DNA from: Nitrospirota bacterium
GTDB lineage: Bacteria > Nitrospirota > Thermodesulfovibrionia > Thermodesulfovibrionales > UBA1546
DNA length: 41,348 nt
NCBI GenBank assembly: GCA_016208915.1
Contig: JACQXE010000039.1
Span: 1-41,348, forward strand
Reading direction: 5' to 3'
Shown here: positions 31,996 through 39,990 of the stretch, piece by piece
Layout of the letters: each line of letters opens with the position of its first letter
Numbering within the stretch: position 1 is the first letter of the stretch
Translations under genes and position numbers: made by a program
Notes under the pieces: model-generated
What the model saw: the letters and a program-made list of their open reading frames with translations, nothing else
The model's database searches: none
What the model was told of the DNA's origin: nothing

Positions 31996-33084
31996 ATGGA
32001 AGCAAATCAGGATATGAGTGAAAGTAGGGTTGTAGTTATCGATCCGCTCAGGGATGCCAGATGGGATTCTTTTGTCGAATCCCATGCTTTTGGATGGATC
32101 TGCCATCTTTCATCGTGGAAGCGCATTTTAGAGGAAAGTTTCCCGCATATGAAAGGGCACTATTTAGCGCTTATCAATGAGAGAGAAAATACAATCAAAG
32201 CTGCGCTGCCTGTTTTTGAGGTCAGAAGCTGGCTCACAGGCAACAGGTTAGTAAGCATTCCCTTTGCGACGCTCTGCGATCCCCTGATTTCAACATCAAA
32301 TGAGATGGAAATACTTTTGGGAGCAGCTGTAAACCTGGCAAATGAACTTGGGACAGAACGAATTGAGGTCCGTGCATTGGCTTCCTCTGATTTAATTCAG
32401 GATTCGAGACTGTACAGGGATTCTTTTTATAAACATCATTTTTTATTATTGGATACGAATTTAGAAGAGCTGAAAAAATCTTTTCACCGGACATGTGTGA
32501 GACAAAGAATTGAAAGAGCATTAAAGAGCTCCCTTAGTCTCAGAGAAGCAGAAAATGAAACAGACCTGAAGAATTTTTTTTGCCTTTATATGATGACGAG
32601 GAAACGCCTTGGATTACCACCGCAGCCTTACACATTTATAAAAATTCTTTGGGAAATATTGTTGCCTTCGAAAAAACTTTCGCTGCTTCTGGCAGAGCAT
32701 AATGGGAAAGCAGTTGCAGGAATTATCCTGTTTAAATTTAAAGACCGCGTTTCAGTTGAATTTTCTGCTTTTGACGAATCTTATCTGAATATAAGCCCAA
32801 CCCATTATCTTTTCTGGGAAGCTATAAAACTGGCTTATCATCAGGGTTATAAGATATTTGATTTCGGCAGGACAGCAATAACAAATAAGCCTTTAATGGA
32901 TTTTAAAGGCCGATGGTCCACAAAAGTTGTTGACTTGCCGCAATTTTACTATCCGAATACAGGTAATGGTAGAAGAAATAATGAAAGCTCATTCAGCTAT
33001 AATGTAATTCAAATCCTATGCAGAAGGTCGCCGGATTTTGCCCTTCCTTATATAGGCAACTTCTGTTACAGGCATTTAGGATAG
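31996..33084 (+). CDS. FemAB-like protein, paralogue 2
   Basis: The 362-residue protein aligns with its upstream neighbour over its length: GWICHLSSWKRILEESFPHM, LTGNRLVSIPFATLCDPLIS against LTGKRGVSLPFTDYCEPIIS, MMTRKRLGLPPQPYTFIKIL and FDFGRTAITNKPLMDFKGRW. Clear divergence indicates an old tandem duplication with probably different acceptors. It lacks the STRRNIKKS basic motif in the same form (RTCVRQRIERALKSS instead). Seventy bp separate the genes. Confidence 0.82.
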   Translation: MEANQDMSESRVVVIDPLRDARWDSFVESHAFGWICHLSSWKRILEESFPHMKGHYLALINERENTIKAALPVFEVRSWLTGNRLVSIPFATLCDPLISTSNEMEILLGAAVNLANELGTERIEVRALASSDLIQDSRLYRDSFYKHHFLLLDTNLEELKKSFHRTCVRQRIERALKSSLSLREAENETDLKNFFCLYMMTRKRLGLPPQPYTFIKILWEILLPSKKLSLLLAEHNGKAVAGIILFKFKDRVSVEFSAFDESYLNISPTHYLFWEAIKLAYHQGYKIFDFGRTAITNKPLMDFKGRWSTKVVDLPQFYYPNTGNGRRNNESSFSYNVIQILCRRSPDFALPYIGNFCYRHLG

Positions 33085-33162
33085 ACGTTTTTTCATTGTA
33101 TTTCTTCAGCATTCAGCCTTTTTTAGTTATTTTGAATAGTAACGGTTTTTTTTAAACAAATA

Positions 33163-33834
33163 ATGGACAGCAAAGAAGACTTAAAAAAATATGTTCTGTC
33201 ACATGGGTGCTATAGCCCTGAAGAAAATCTCAGAATATATGAAGAATGGTTTGCCAATTCTCCCCGTTACCTTTTTCGGGCAGTTGACAGGAAATATGGA
33301 ATCACAAAAAAAATCTTGTGTGATGTAGGATGCGCATATGGGGCAAATCTGTTCTGCTGCGCATCCGGCTCTTATGGTATAGAGATTGATCACGAGAAAG
33401 TTCGTTTTGCAAACAGTCTTGGATTAAAAGTATATCAGCGCAATATCGAGAATGAAGGGATTCAAGGCCTTCCTGATGTTGAAGTCATCTGGTGTTCAGC
33501 TGTTCTCGAACATGTTGATTCACAAGATGTTTTTTTAACCCGGCTCCGTAGTCTCTTAAAACCGGATGGGCTATTAATATTATATGTGCCTGTTATCCCA
33601 TTGTTTCCCTTTTTGCAGAATATGCCTAAGATTGGGAAGTATGTCTCAGGTTACATGGATGAAGGTCACACAATGGCGTTTGTTCCGTCAACCCTAAGGT
33701 TTATTTGTGAACAAGCTGGATTTAAAACCATAGAATTGTCTCCCTCTTATCCTGGCTTTTTAAGCCTGCTAAATCATATGCCGGTAGCAAATCGTCTTAC
33801 TGGAAGATGTGTATATGTCGGGCAAAATACTTGA
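33163..33834 (+). CDS. SAM-dependent methyltransferase (class I)
   Basis: The 223-residue enzyme has the SAM-binding motif I ILCDVGCAYGANLFCCA (about 48-64), acidic motif-II residue in YGIEIDHEK, and post-motif WCSAVLEHVDSQDVFLTRLRSLLKPDGLLILYVP, typical of the Methyltransf_11/UbiE-like fold. In this setting it may methylate a sugar of the repeat unit. It begins 78 bp after the second FemAB-like gene. The end is followed by a short heptamer tract (TTATGCCTTAAACCTTATGC). Confidence 0.82.
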   Translation: MDSKEDLKKYVLSHGCYSPEENLRIYEEWFANSPRYLFRAVDRKYGITKKILCDVGCAYGANLFCCASGSYGIEIDHEKVRFANSLGLKVYQRNIENEGIQGLPDVEVIWCSAVLEHVDSQDVFLTRLRSLLKPDGLLILYVPVIPLFPFLQNMPKIGKYVSGYMDEGHTMAFVPSTLRFICEQAGFKTIELSPSYPGFLSLLNHMPVANRLTGRCVYVGQNT

Positions 33835-33861
33835 AGTCTTTTGCCTTATGCCTTAAACCTT

Positions 33862-35997
33862 ATGCCTACTTTCAAGAATAAAATTTATTATTATTTTAAG
33901 CCTCTTATCCCAAGAAGGCTTCAGATCGGTTTGCGTAGGATGTATGTCTCCCGTCAGATAAACCGCTTCAGGAACATCTGGCCCATTGATGAGAGCGCTT
34001 CAAAGTCTCCGGAAGGCTGGGCAGGCTGGCCTGAAGGCAAACGATTTGCTCTGGTGCTGACGCATGACGTGGATACAGCAAAGGGCCTGAAAAAATGCAA
34101 GGCTCTTGCTAAAATAGAAGAGCAGTTAGGTTTTAGATCTTCCTTTAATTTTGTTGCCGAACGATATAAGACATCGCCTGAACTTCGCAGATATCTTGTA
34201 GATAAAGGATTTGAAGTCGGTGTTCATGGCCTTTATCATGACGGCAAGTATTTTGTTTCACGGGATGAATTCCAGAGGCGTGCAGCAAAGATTAATCAAT
34301 ATCTGAAAGAATGGGATGCGGTCGGTTATCGTTCGCCGTCCATGCAGCATAATCTTGATTGGCATCTTGACCTCAATATTGAATACGACGCCTCAACATT
34401 TGATACAGACCCCTTTGAACCCCAGCCTGAAGGAATTGGAACGATCTTTCCGTTCTGGGTATCAAATTACTCTGATAACAAAGGATATGTTGAACTCCCT
34501 TACACTCTTCCGCAGGACTTCACGCTGTTTGTGCTTTTGAGAGACGAGACAATTGACGCTTGGAAAAGAAAGCTTGACTGGATCGCCGGGCACGGAGGCA
34601 TGGCGCTTATAATCACCCATCCGGATTATATGAGCTTCAATGGCGCAGCAACAGGGCTTGAAGAATATCCTGTTGAATACTACCGGCAATTTCTCGAATA
34701 TATTAAATCCCGATACCATGACCGGTACTGGCACGCCCTGCCTAAAGAAATAGCAGAATTCTGGAGGAAAAATTATAAGAATGGCAATAGCGCAACAGCT
34801 ATCTCCCGTAAAAAACCAAATGTTTTGATGGTGGTAGAAAATTATTTTCCAAGCGATATACGCGTAAAGAGAGAGGCATATACGTTGAAAGATCAATATA
34901 ACATCACTGTAATTGCCCTGAAGAGAAAAACAGAAAAAATCTTTGAGAGGCTTGATGGCGTCAATGTAATAAGAATTCCGGAATTTCCCAAATTAGGGCT
35001 CGGGAAGATACAATACATCGCGGAATATTTTTATCTTACATTCTGCTCAACAATCATCTTTATGAGCGCCTTTCTTTTTAAGCGATATAAGGCAATCCAT
35101 GTCCATAATCCTCCTGATACGCTCTTTCTTATTGGGTTAATAGGCAAGATCTTTTTAACTAAATTTGTTTTTGACCATCATGACCTGTCTCCTGAACTCT
35201 ACCTGACGCGGTTTTCAGGCAAAAAAGATTTTGTGCATAAGATATTGGTTTTATGTGAAAAATTTTCCTGCAAACTGGCAGATGCTGTTATTTGTACAAA
35301 TGCCTCTTATAAACAAATTGCGATGGAAAGACACGGCATCGAGCCGAAAAAAATTCATATTGTTAGAAATGACCCGGTTATTGATGAATGCTTCCTTGAG
35401 AAAATTAATCCTGATAACCAGATAGAAAAAAATCAGAAAAAGGTATTGCTTTATATCGGAAGCATAAATCCACAGGATGGAGTGGACGTTTTATTAAATT
35501 CTCTTCATTACCTCGCAAATGACCTCAATAAAAAAGACTTCATCTGTTATATTGTTGGCGAAGGAGATGCCCTTCAGTCAGTCAAGAAGATTGCAGAAGA
35601 ATTAAACTTATCAGATTTTGTCCAGTTTACCGGATACATATTCGATAGGGAAAAGATAAAAGAGTACCTTGCGCTCTCAGATGTGTGCGTTGAGCCTGCT
35701 CCTGATAATGAACTTAACAGGCATTCTACTTTTATTAAGATAATGGAATATATGGGTGCAGGCAAGCCGATAGTTGCCTTTGACCTCAAAGAGACACGGT
35801 ACTCTGCGGATGGGACAGCCATACTTGTTCCCACAGGAGATATACAGGGCTTTGCCCATGCAATAAAGAAACTTCTCGAGGAATTTCAAACAAGAGAAGA
35901 ACTGGGCAGGGCTGGAATTGAAAGGATAAAAAAAGAGCTTAATTGGGAAAATGCATCAAAAAATTTAAAAGAGGCATATAAATCACTAAAGGTGTAA
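33862..35997 (+). CDS. Polysaccharide deacetylase fused to GT4 glycosyltransferase
   Basis: Fusion of about 711 residues. The N-terminal part (about 50-300) is NodB-like: LVLTHDVDTAKG (metal-binding Asp-Asp pair), VGVHGLYHDGKYF (His motif), YRSPSMQHN and LIITHPDYMSF. The C-terminal part (about 320-710) is a GT-B family 4 glycosyltransferase: KKPNVLMVVENYFPSDIRVKRE, donor-side LLYIGSINPQDGVDVLLNSL, FTGYIFDREKIKEYLALSD and VEPAPDNELNRHSTFIKIMEYMGAGKPIV. Frames upstream of ATG 33862 run through heptamer-repeat DNA, so earlier starts are not credible. One polypeptide may add and then deacetylate a sugar. Confidence 0.88.
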   Translation: MPTFKNKIYYYFKPLIPRRLQIGLRRMYVSRQINRFRNIWPIDESASKSPEGWAGWPEGKRFALVLTHDVDTAKGLKKCKALAKIEEQLGFRSSFNFVAERYKTSPELRRYLVDKGFEVGVHGLYHDGKYFVSRDEFQRRAAKINQYLKEWDAVGYRSPSMQHNLDWHLDLNIEYDASTFDTDPFEPQPEGIGTIFPFWVSNYSDNKGYVELPYTLPQDFTLFVLLRDETIDAWKRKLDWIAGHGGMALIITHPDYMSFNGAATGLEEYPVEYYRQFLEYIKSRYHDRYWHALPKEIAEFWRKNYKNGNSATAISRKKPNVLMVVENYFPSDIRVKREAYTLKDQYNITVIALKRKTEKIFERLDGVNVIRIPEFPKLGLGKIQYIAEYFYLTFCSTIIFMSAFLFKRYKAIHVHNPPDTLFLIGLIGKIFLTKFVFDHHDLSPELYLTRFSGKKDFVHKILVLCEKFSCKLADAVICTNASYKQIAMERHGIEPKKIHIVRNDPVIDECFLEKINPDNQIEKNQKKVLLYIGSINPQDGVDVLLNSLHYLANDLNKKDFICYIVGEGDALQSVKKIAEELNLSDFVQFTGYIFDREKIKEYLALSDVCVEPAPDNELNRHSTFIKIMEYMGAGKPIVAFDLKETRYSADGTAILVPTGDIQGFAHAIKKLLEEFQTREELGRAGIERIKKELNWENASKNLKEAYKSLKV

Positions 35998-36000
35998 TAT

Positions 36001-36110
36001 CCAGAGTTGCGAATTACGCGTTCCGTGTTTCAAGCTTCGAGTTGAATCCGCAACCCGATGACCCGTAACCCATAACCTATTGCCATATGCCTTATACTTT
36101 GCATCTTTAA
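36001..36110. repeat. Heptamer repeat array
   Basis: About 110 bp of degenerate 7-bp units: AACCCGATGACCCGTAACCC (class CCCGTAA) preceded by inverted GTTTCAAGCTTCGAGTT, then CCTTATA-type units. Not coding. It is the boundary between the polysaccharide locus and the toxin-antitoxin island. Confidence 0.8.
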
Positions 36111-36114
36111 CTCA

Positions 36115-36123
36115 TGCTATAAT
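36115..36123 (+). promoter_or_regulatory. Extended -10 promoter of MNT gene 1
   Basis: TGCTATAAT is an extended -10. The ATG at 36132 is only 8 bp beyond it, so transcription should begin at or next to the start codon (leaderless). The same CATGCTATAAT occurs before the MNT gene at 40369. Confidence 0.6.
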
Positions 36124-36131
36124 GACTAAAA

Positions 36132-36440
36132 ATGACAGTTGAAATATCAGAAAACAAACAACATCTGATTGATAAGCTTACTGATGTAATCAGAACCCAT
36201 CTGCATCCCAAGAAAATACTCCTTTTCGGCTCGAGGGCAACAGGAAGAGACAAAAGTTATTCGGATTTTGACATAGCTGTGGAAGGGGTAGAAATAAACA
36301 TACGGAAAGAACGCCTCGTTAAAGAAGCGCTTGATAGAAGACTCGGAATTTTCACAGTTGATTTAATATATCTTGACAGTGCAGATAAAGATTTTAAAGA
36401 CCTTGTCTTAAAAACAGGGAAAGTCCTCTATGAGCAATAA
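36132..36440 (+). CDS. MNT-domain nucleotidyltransferase (MntA-like) 1
   Basis: The 102-residue minimal nucleotidyltransferase keeps the active site GSRATGRDKSYSDFDIAV (GS-x10-D-x-D, about 36-52) and a third acidic residue in TVDLIYLD. In HEPN-MNT modules this protein AMPylates and silences the HEPN RNase. Its stop overlaps the partner gene by 11 bp. A 31-bp stretch of its active-site codons (36226-36256) recurs at 39924-39954. Confidence 0.85.
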   Translation: MTVEISENKQHLIDKLTDVIRTHLHPKKILLFGSRATGRDKSYSDFDIAVEGVEINIRKERLVKEALDRRLGIFTVDLIYLDSADKDFKDLVLKTGKVLYEQ

Positions 36441-36834
36441 TCTTGAGTATGCCCTTAAGAAGCTGAGAACAGCCGCTCAACGCCTAAAAGAATCAACGGC
36501 AAAAGCAGTGGATGAACTTGACAGGGACGGAGTAATAAAAAGATTTGAGTTTACCTTTAAATTGCCGGGCGACTTAGTCGAGACAATTTCTAATAAAGAG
36601 ATAATCGGACTCCTTATGGATAAAGCATTGGGCAGATTGGAATATTATCAAAGTAGATGCAATGAATTTAAAGAAAAATATCGCATAGATTTTATCTCTT
36701 TCAAAAAAAAGGTCGAGAAAGCAAAGGAAGAGAGTTTCACAGAGTGGGATGACTTGATGGTATGGGAAGGCTATGAACTTGGCTATCAGGAATGGAAGAA
36801 AAAATATGAGGAACTAAAAGGTTGTATGGAATAA
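36430..36834 (+). CDS. HI0074-like/HEPN partner fused to a second antitoxin-like domain (chimera)
   Basis: A 134-residue protein. Residues 1-45 (LEYALKKLRTAAQRLKES, DGVIKRFEFTFKL) match the start of HI0074-type substrate-binding HEPN proteins, the normal partner of MNT genes, but the family's AWKTLKD continuation is missing. From about residue 46 (KEIIGLLMDKALGRLEYYQS, EWDDLMVWEGYELGYQEWKK) the sequence looks like the small antitoxin paired with TumE/DUF6516-type toxins. The reading frame is intact across the junction near 36565. A deletion fusing two neighbouring modules is the simplest explanation. Confidence 0.7.
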   Translation: MSNNLEYALKKLRTAAQRLKESTAKAVDELDRDGVIKRFEFTFKLPGDLVETISNKEIIGLLMDKALGRLEYYQSRCNEFKEKYRIDFISFKKKVEKAKEESFTEWDDLMVWEGYELGYQEWKKKYEELKGCME

Positions 36835-37183
36835 TATCAGCTCTCAGGGGGGGGCTAACCTATTTACCTCTGTTGATGTTATTGACCTTATTGACGAAGA
36901 AGAAGTAAGATTGCTGAGAATTAAGGCAAAAGTAATAGACGGCACACTTTTATTTATTACCGAACTTCATACAAGAGACTATCAAAAATATTCTTATCAC
37001 TGGCAGAAAGAGTCAGGGGAAGCAATAATCAGATGGGACAATAAGCCTCACTGGAAGAATCTCCAGACTTTTCCCCATCTTGACAAGACTCGCAAATTAA
37101 GTGTACACTATGACTACAATGAAAGTGAATATAAGAAAGGCAAGAGAAAAATTTTCAGAGATTATCAATACTGTTGCTGTTAA
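36818..37183 (+). pseudogene. TumE-like (DUF6516) toxin, damaged start and end
   Basis: An open frame from 36818 encodes SVDVIDLIDEEEVRLLRIK, DGTLLFITELHTRDYQKYSY, HWQKESGEAIIRWDNKPHW and FPHLD, clear family features. The only in-frame start is TTG 36911, inside the conserved part. A run of eight G (36847-36854) lies in the N-terminal region; one extra G would link it to a TTG at 36822 behind GAGG. The C-terminus after LDKTRK departs from the family and overlaps the Phd-type gene at 37119. Probably inactive, or switched by the G run. Confidence 0.65.
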
Positions 37184-37418
37184 AGGAGAACGTATTATTC
37201 TTACCTCCAAAAATATACCAAAGGCAGCCATTGTAAGCCTTAGGGATATTGAGACGCTGGAAGATAAAGATATAAAAAAGGCACGCAGATTATTTCACCT
37301 TGAACAGATGAGAAAGATTAGGGAGAAGCTGGCTCAAAAATCAGTCACGAGCGATTCAACATCAACTCTGAGGAAGATAAGAAGCGAAAGGATTGAAAAA
37401 CTCTCGAATAGTCATTGA
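37119..37418 (+). CDS. Phd/YefM-type antitoxin
   Basis: The protein of about 99 residues begins MKVNIRKAREKFSEIINTVA, the DNA-binding Phd/YefM fold (xxxA(R)xxFSxIIxxV, KGERIILTSKNIPKAAIVSL), then a charged C-terminal tail for toxin binding. ATG 37119 is preferred over 37101 because the fold begins there. It overlaps the PIN toxin gene by 26 bp, a usual TA layout. No own promoter is visible; its 5' part lies inside the damaged TumE frame, suggesting it was joined to it by a deletion. Confidence 0.82.
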   Translation: MKVNIRKAREKFSEIINTVAVKGERIILTSKNIPKAAIVSLRDIETLEDKDIKKARRLFHLEQMRKIREKLAQKSVTSDSTSTLRKIRSERIEKLSNSH

Positions 37419-37818
37419 TGCGAGCTTTTTTCTAAAGCTCTTTCTTCCTGAGGAGAACAGTGACAAAGCTGAAGTCCTTTGGAGAAAGTGGATAGAGGAT
37501 TCGACAGAGATTGTATCACCTACCCTGATTGTTTTTGAAACAGTATCAGTACTCAGGAATAAGGTCTTCAGAGGCATCTTAGCAGATGACGATGCAAAAG
37601 AAATTATTCAGCAAGTTAAAGATTTTGACCTTTCACTTGTCTATACTGAAGATATAGTGGATATAGTTTGGGAAGTCGGCAAAGAACTGAATGCCCCTGT
37701 TTTATATGACTGTTATTATCTTGCTGTATCTAAATTTTTGTCTGCACCGCTCTGGACAGCAGATGAAAAGTTCTATAGTTCAGCAAAAAAGAAATATCCT
37801 GTTATTAATCTGTTATGA
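37393..37818 (+). CDS. PIN-domain toxin (VapC-like)
   Basis: The 141-residue PIN ribonuclease has its acidic quartet: Asp in IVIDASFFLKLF, Glu in IVFETVSVLR, Asp in YDCYYLAVSK and Asp in WTADEKFY. VapC-type toxins cut tRNA or rRNA when free of antitoxin. The start is TTG 37393 (TTGAAAAACTCTCG) inside the antitoxin gene. The fold is complete, so it should be functional. Confidence 0.88.
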   Translation: MKNSRIVIDASFFLKLFLPEENSDKAEVLWRKWIEDSTEIVSPTLIVFETVSVLRNKVFRGILADDDAKEIIQQVKDFDLSLVYTEDIVDIVWEVGKELNAPVLYDCYYLAVSKFLSAPLWTADEKFYSSAKKKYPVINLL

Positions 37819-37839
37819 AATGTTATAAAACGCTTAGCG

Positions 37840-37945
37840 CATAACTCTTTGCCCTATGCCCTTAGCGCCTTAAGCCTTATACCTTAAACCTTGCACCTTT
37901 TGGACCCTATGCCTTGCGCCTTTAACCATATACCTTATACGTGGA
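37840..37945. repeat. Heptamer repeat array
   Basis: Units of the RCCTTAN class: GCCTTAAGCCTTATACCTTA, then ACCTTGCACCTTTTGG and further units to about 37945. Noncoding, between two TA modules. Confidence 0.85.
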
Positions 37946-37999
37946 AATAAAATAAAAAATTATGCTATATTTGTTTATAAGTAATGAGCAGGAGGTTCT

Positions 38000-38266
38000 A
38001 TGATGGCAAAATCTGCTATACGTGACAGGGTGATGTCAGAAATTGAACTTATCCCTGAGTATAAGTTGTCCGAGATTTACGATTTTATCCATTATTTCAG
38101 GGTCGGCTTGCAAAAATCCAAAGGAAATGTAGAGCAGATTATGAGATTTGCCGGCTGCTGGAAAGATATGCCTGAAGATGCATTTAATGATTTCTTAGGA
38201 GAAATAAGCAGACGCAGAAAACAGGCATTTTCAAAAAGGCGAAGCGGTGAAGCTGGTACTGGTTAA
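38000..38266 (+). CDS. VapB-like antitoxin (DUF2281-type)
   Basis: The 88-residue protein starts AKSAIRDRVMSEIELIPEYK, with LSEIYDFIHYFRVGLQKSKG, the pattern of DUF2281/VapB-type antitoxins paired with PIN toxins. A strong AGGAGG lies 5 bp before the ATG and TGCTATATT upstream resembles an extended -10. The last 20 bp overlap the toxin gene, whose GTG start lies within it. Confidence 0.75.
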   Translation: MMAKSAIRDRVMSEIELIPEYKLSEIYDFIHYFRVGLQKSKGNVEQIMRFAGCWKDMPEDAFNDFLGEISRRRKQAFSKRRSGEAGTG

Positions 38267-38681
38267 TACTGATATTCTATCCATGTTTTTCAGAAACGAC
38301 TCCAATGTTGTTTCTCATTTCAAGAAATATCTTGCACAATACGAAAAAATAAACTTGAGCATTATTACATACTATGAAATTCTTAGTGGTTTAAAACATA
38401 AGGAGGCCTTAAGACAGCTTGATATGTTTCTGGAGTTTGTAAAGCATAATTTAATCCTTCCTCTGACAGAGGAATCCGTAACAATTTCATCTGATTTATA
38501 CGCAAAATCAAGAAAATCAGGAAACCCGGTTGACGATATAGATATTCTGATTGCAGGTGTTGCCTTATCTAATAATCTTACCCTTGTGACCAATAATGAA
38601 GACCGTTTCAAAAAGGTTAAGAATTTAAATATTCTAAATTGGAGCACAAAGGCAGAAACTTTACCAGACACTATCGATTGA
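38247..38681 (+). CDS. PIN-domain toxin (VapC-like)
   Basis: The 144-residue PIN ribonuclease has Asp in LVNTDILSMFF, Glu in ITYYEILSGL, Asp pair in GNPVDDIDILIAGVAL and Asn/Asp in LVTNNEDRFKKV. The start is GTG 38247 overlapping the antitoxin. It belongs to a different PIN subgroup from the 37393 toxin (VapC of the 'LVTNNxxxF' type). Apparently complete. Confidence 0.88.
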   Translation: MKLVLVNTDILSMFFRNDSNVVSHFKKYLAQYEKINLSIITYYEILSGLKHKEALRQLDMFLEFVKHNLILPLTEESVTISSDLYAKSRKSGNPVDDIDILIAGVALSNNLTLVTNNEDRFKKVKNLNILNWSTKAETLPDTID

Positions 38682-38699
38682 CATCGCCTGTTATTTCAA

Positions 38700-38815
38700 C
38701 TATTCAACAGTGTGCCTTAAACCTTAAACCTTATGCCTTACACCTTCATGCGCCATGCGCTTTGCGAGTTTCGGGTTTCGAGTTGCGGGTTGTACCATGC
38801 GCCTTTAACCTCTAT
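38700..38815. repeat. Heptamer repeat array with both unit classes
   Basis: GCCTTAAACCTTAAACCTTA and further RCCTTAN units are followed by TTTCGGGTTTCGAGTTGCGG (class TTKCGRG). Period 7 is kept across the junction. Noncoding. Confidence 0.85.
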
Positions 38816-38849
38816 TGAAAATCGTTGCCATTTGAATTAGAGTAAGTAT

Positions 38850-39326
38850 ATGAAGGCAACAGAAAAGTCAGTTTTTGACAGAATCGTTAGCTGTTACAAA
38901 GAATATCTAAAGGACAACCTCATTTCCATTGTACAATTTGGATCCCGTGCGAGAGGAGATGCGAAAGAAACCAGTGATTACGCTCTCTTTATTATTGCCA
39001 AAGAACTACCAGCGAAACCATTCAGGAGAGTTTTATTCATCCGAGATGCCCTGAGAGGCCGCTTTGACGAAAAGATCTGCATAATTGCTAAGACTCAAGA
39101 AGAGGTATTAAATGATTTTCCCCAGCTGTATTTGAATCTCGCACTGGATGGAATTATCCTTTTTGATAGAGATGATTTCTTTAAAGAATTGCAGATAAAA
39201 ATTAAAGAGATTATTCAAAAGGCCGGGCTTCAAAGAAAAAGGGATAACGGAGAATTTTATTGGGAATGGCAGAACCCGCCAAAGAAAGGATGGGAAATAA
39301 CCTGGAGCGGTTACCGTGCATTTTAA
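38850..39326 (+). CDS. MNT-family protein with altered active site
   Basis: The 158-residue protein has an MNT fold starting KSVFDRIVSCYKEYLKDNLI and the motif GSRARGDAKETSDYALFII. In active enzymes the motif ends D-x-D; here it is D-Y-A, so the second metal ligand is lost. The C-terminal 50 residues (QRKRDNGEFYWEWQNPPKKG) are an extension beyond the minimal fold. It overlaps the HEPN gene by 11 bp. If it still protects against the HEPN RNase it would do so without nucleotide transfer, or the site is non-functional. Confidence 0.8.
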   Translation: MKATEKSVFDRIVSCYKEYLKDNLISIVQFGSRARGDAKETSDYALFIIAKELPAKPFRRVLFIRDALRGRFDEKICIIAKTQEEVLNDFPQLYLNLALDGIILFDRDDFFKELQIKIKEIIQKAGLQRKRDNGEFYWEWQNPPKKGWEITWSGYRAF

Positions 39327-39747
39327 AGATGATGCAGAGTATCGAAAACGGCTGGCAAAAGGATTTCTTGAAGAGGCGCGTCTCAATCTTAAACATCAAC
39401 TTTGGCGTTCCTGCGTAGATAACTCCCAACTCTCTATCGAAAATTCGGGTAGGATGCTCATAGCTTTATTCAAACCTGTAGAAAAATCACATAATCCCTC
39501 GCGCCAGATTAAGAGATTAGCGGAGCAAAAGAAATTGAGTGATGATTTTAAGTCGCATATTGATGAAATTGTTCCCATTCTTGAACGTTTTGGGATAGAA
39601 GAACATTTTATGACTGATTATGGCGATGAGACAACCCGTACAGATCCATGGAGCTTGTTTGATGATGAAGATGCCAAAGAAGCCTTGGAAATGGCAGAAA
39701 GGTGTTATTCTCTTGCAGAAGAAATCTATACAACATATCTTCAATAA
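39316..39747 (+). CDS. HEPN-domain protein
   Basis: The 143-residue helical protein is the expected partner of the MNT-like gene it overlaps (GTG 39316). RLAKGFLEEARLNLKHQLWR and SCVDNSQLSIENSGRMLIAL match the first two HEPN helices. The usual RNase motif R-x4-6-H is not obvious: an Arg/His pair at PVEKSHNPSRQIKR is in the wrong order, so activity is uncertain. Function as a toxin or substrate-binding subunit is inferred from the pairing. Confidence 0.75.
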   Translation: MHFKDDAEYRKRLAKGFLEEARLNLKHQLWRSCVDNSQLSIENSGRMLIALFKPVEKSHNPSRQIKRLAEQKKLSDDFKSHIDEIVPILERFGIEEHFMTDYGDETTRTDPWSLFDDEDAKEALEMAERCYSLAEEIYTTYLQ

Positions 39748-39749
39748 TG

Positions 39750-39862
39750 AGTTTGCCCTTAGCGCTTTGCACCCTATACCTTATACCTTATGGAAACCCG
39801 TAACACGCTAACGCGCAACTCGTAACCCGATAAACCCGTAACTCGTAACTCGCAACGCGATA
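39750..39862. repeat. Heptamer repeat array
   Basis: CCTTAGCGCTTTGCACCCTA and CCTTATACCTTATGG are followed by CGTAACCCGATAAACCCGTA and ACTCGTAACTCGCAACGCG. Both unit classes are present. Confidence 0.85.
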
Positions 39863-39867
39863 AAAAA

Positions 39868-39958
39868 CAATTACATAGTCAATTTTGATGATTTGATTCT
39901 CATAACCGGCGCCAATGGCTTTATCGGCTCGAGGGCAACAGGAAGAGACAAAAGAATT
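39868..39958 (+). pseudogene. Chimeric remnant: epimerase start joined to an MNT fragment
   Basis: One frame reads DDLILITGANGFIGSR, the Rossmann start of a sugar epimerase/SDR protein, and runs without a break into GSRATGRDK, the MNT active-site codons, then stops. The last 31 bp of the fusion (39924-39954) equal 36226-36256. The two sequences meet at the shared codons for Gly-Ser-Arg (GGCTCGAGG), suggesting recombination at microhomology. No start codon is present. Confidence 0.7.
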
Positions 39959-39990
39959 TAGGCTCATCCGGATTTTGTGTGTAACCTTGA

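Noticed and set aside
10706-35997. Exosortase gene within the PEP-CTERM/EPS locus
   Set aside because: No multi-pass protein with exosortase Cys/Arg/His motifs is encoded here; it must lie outside the window if present.
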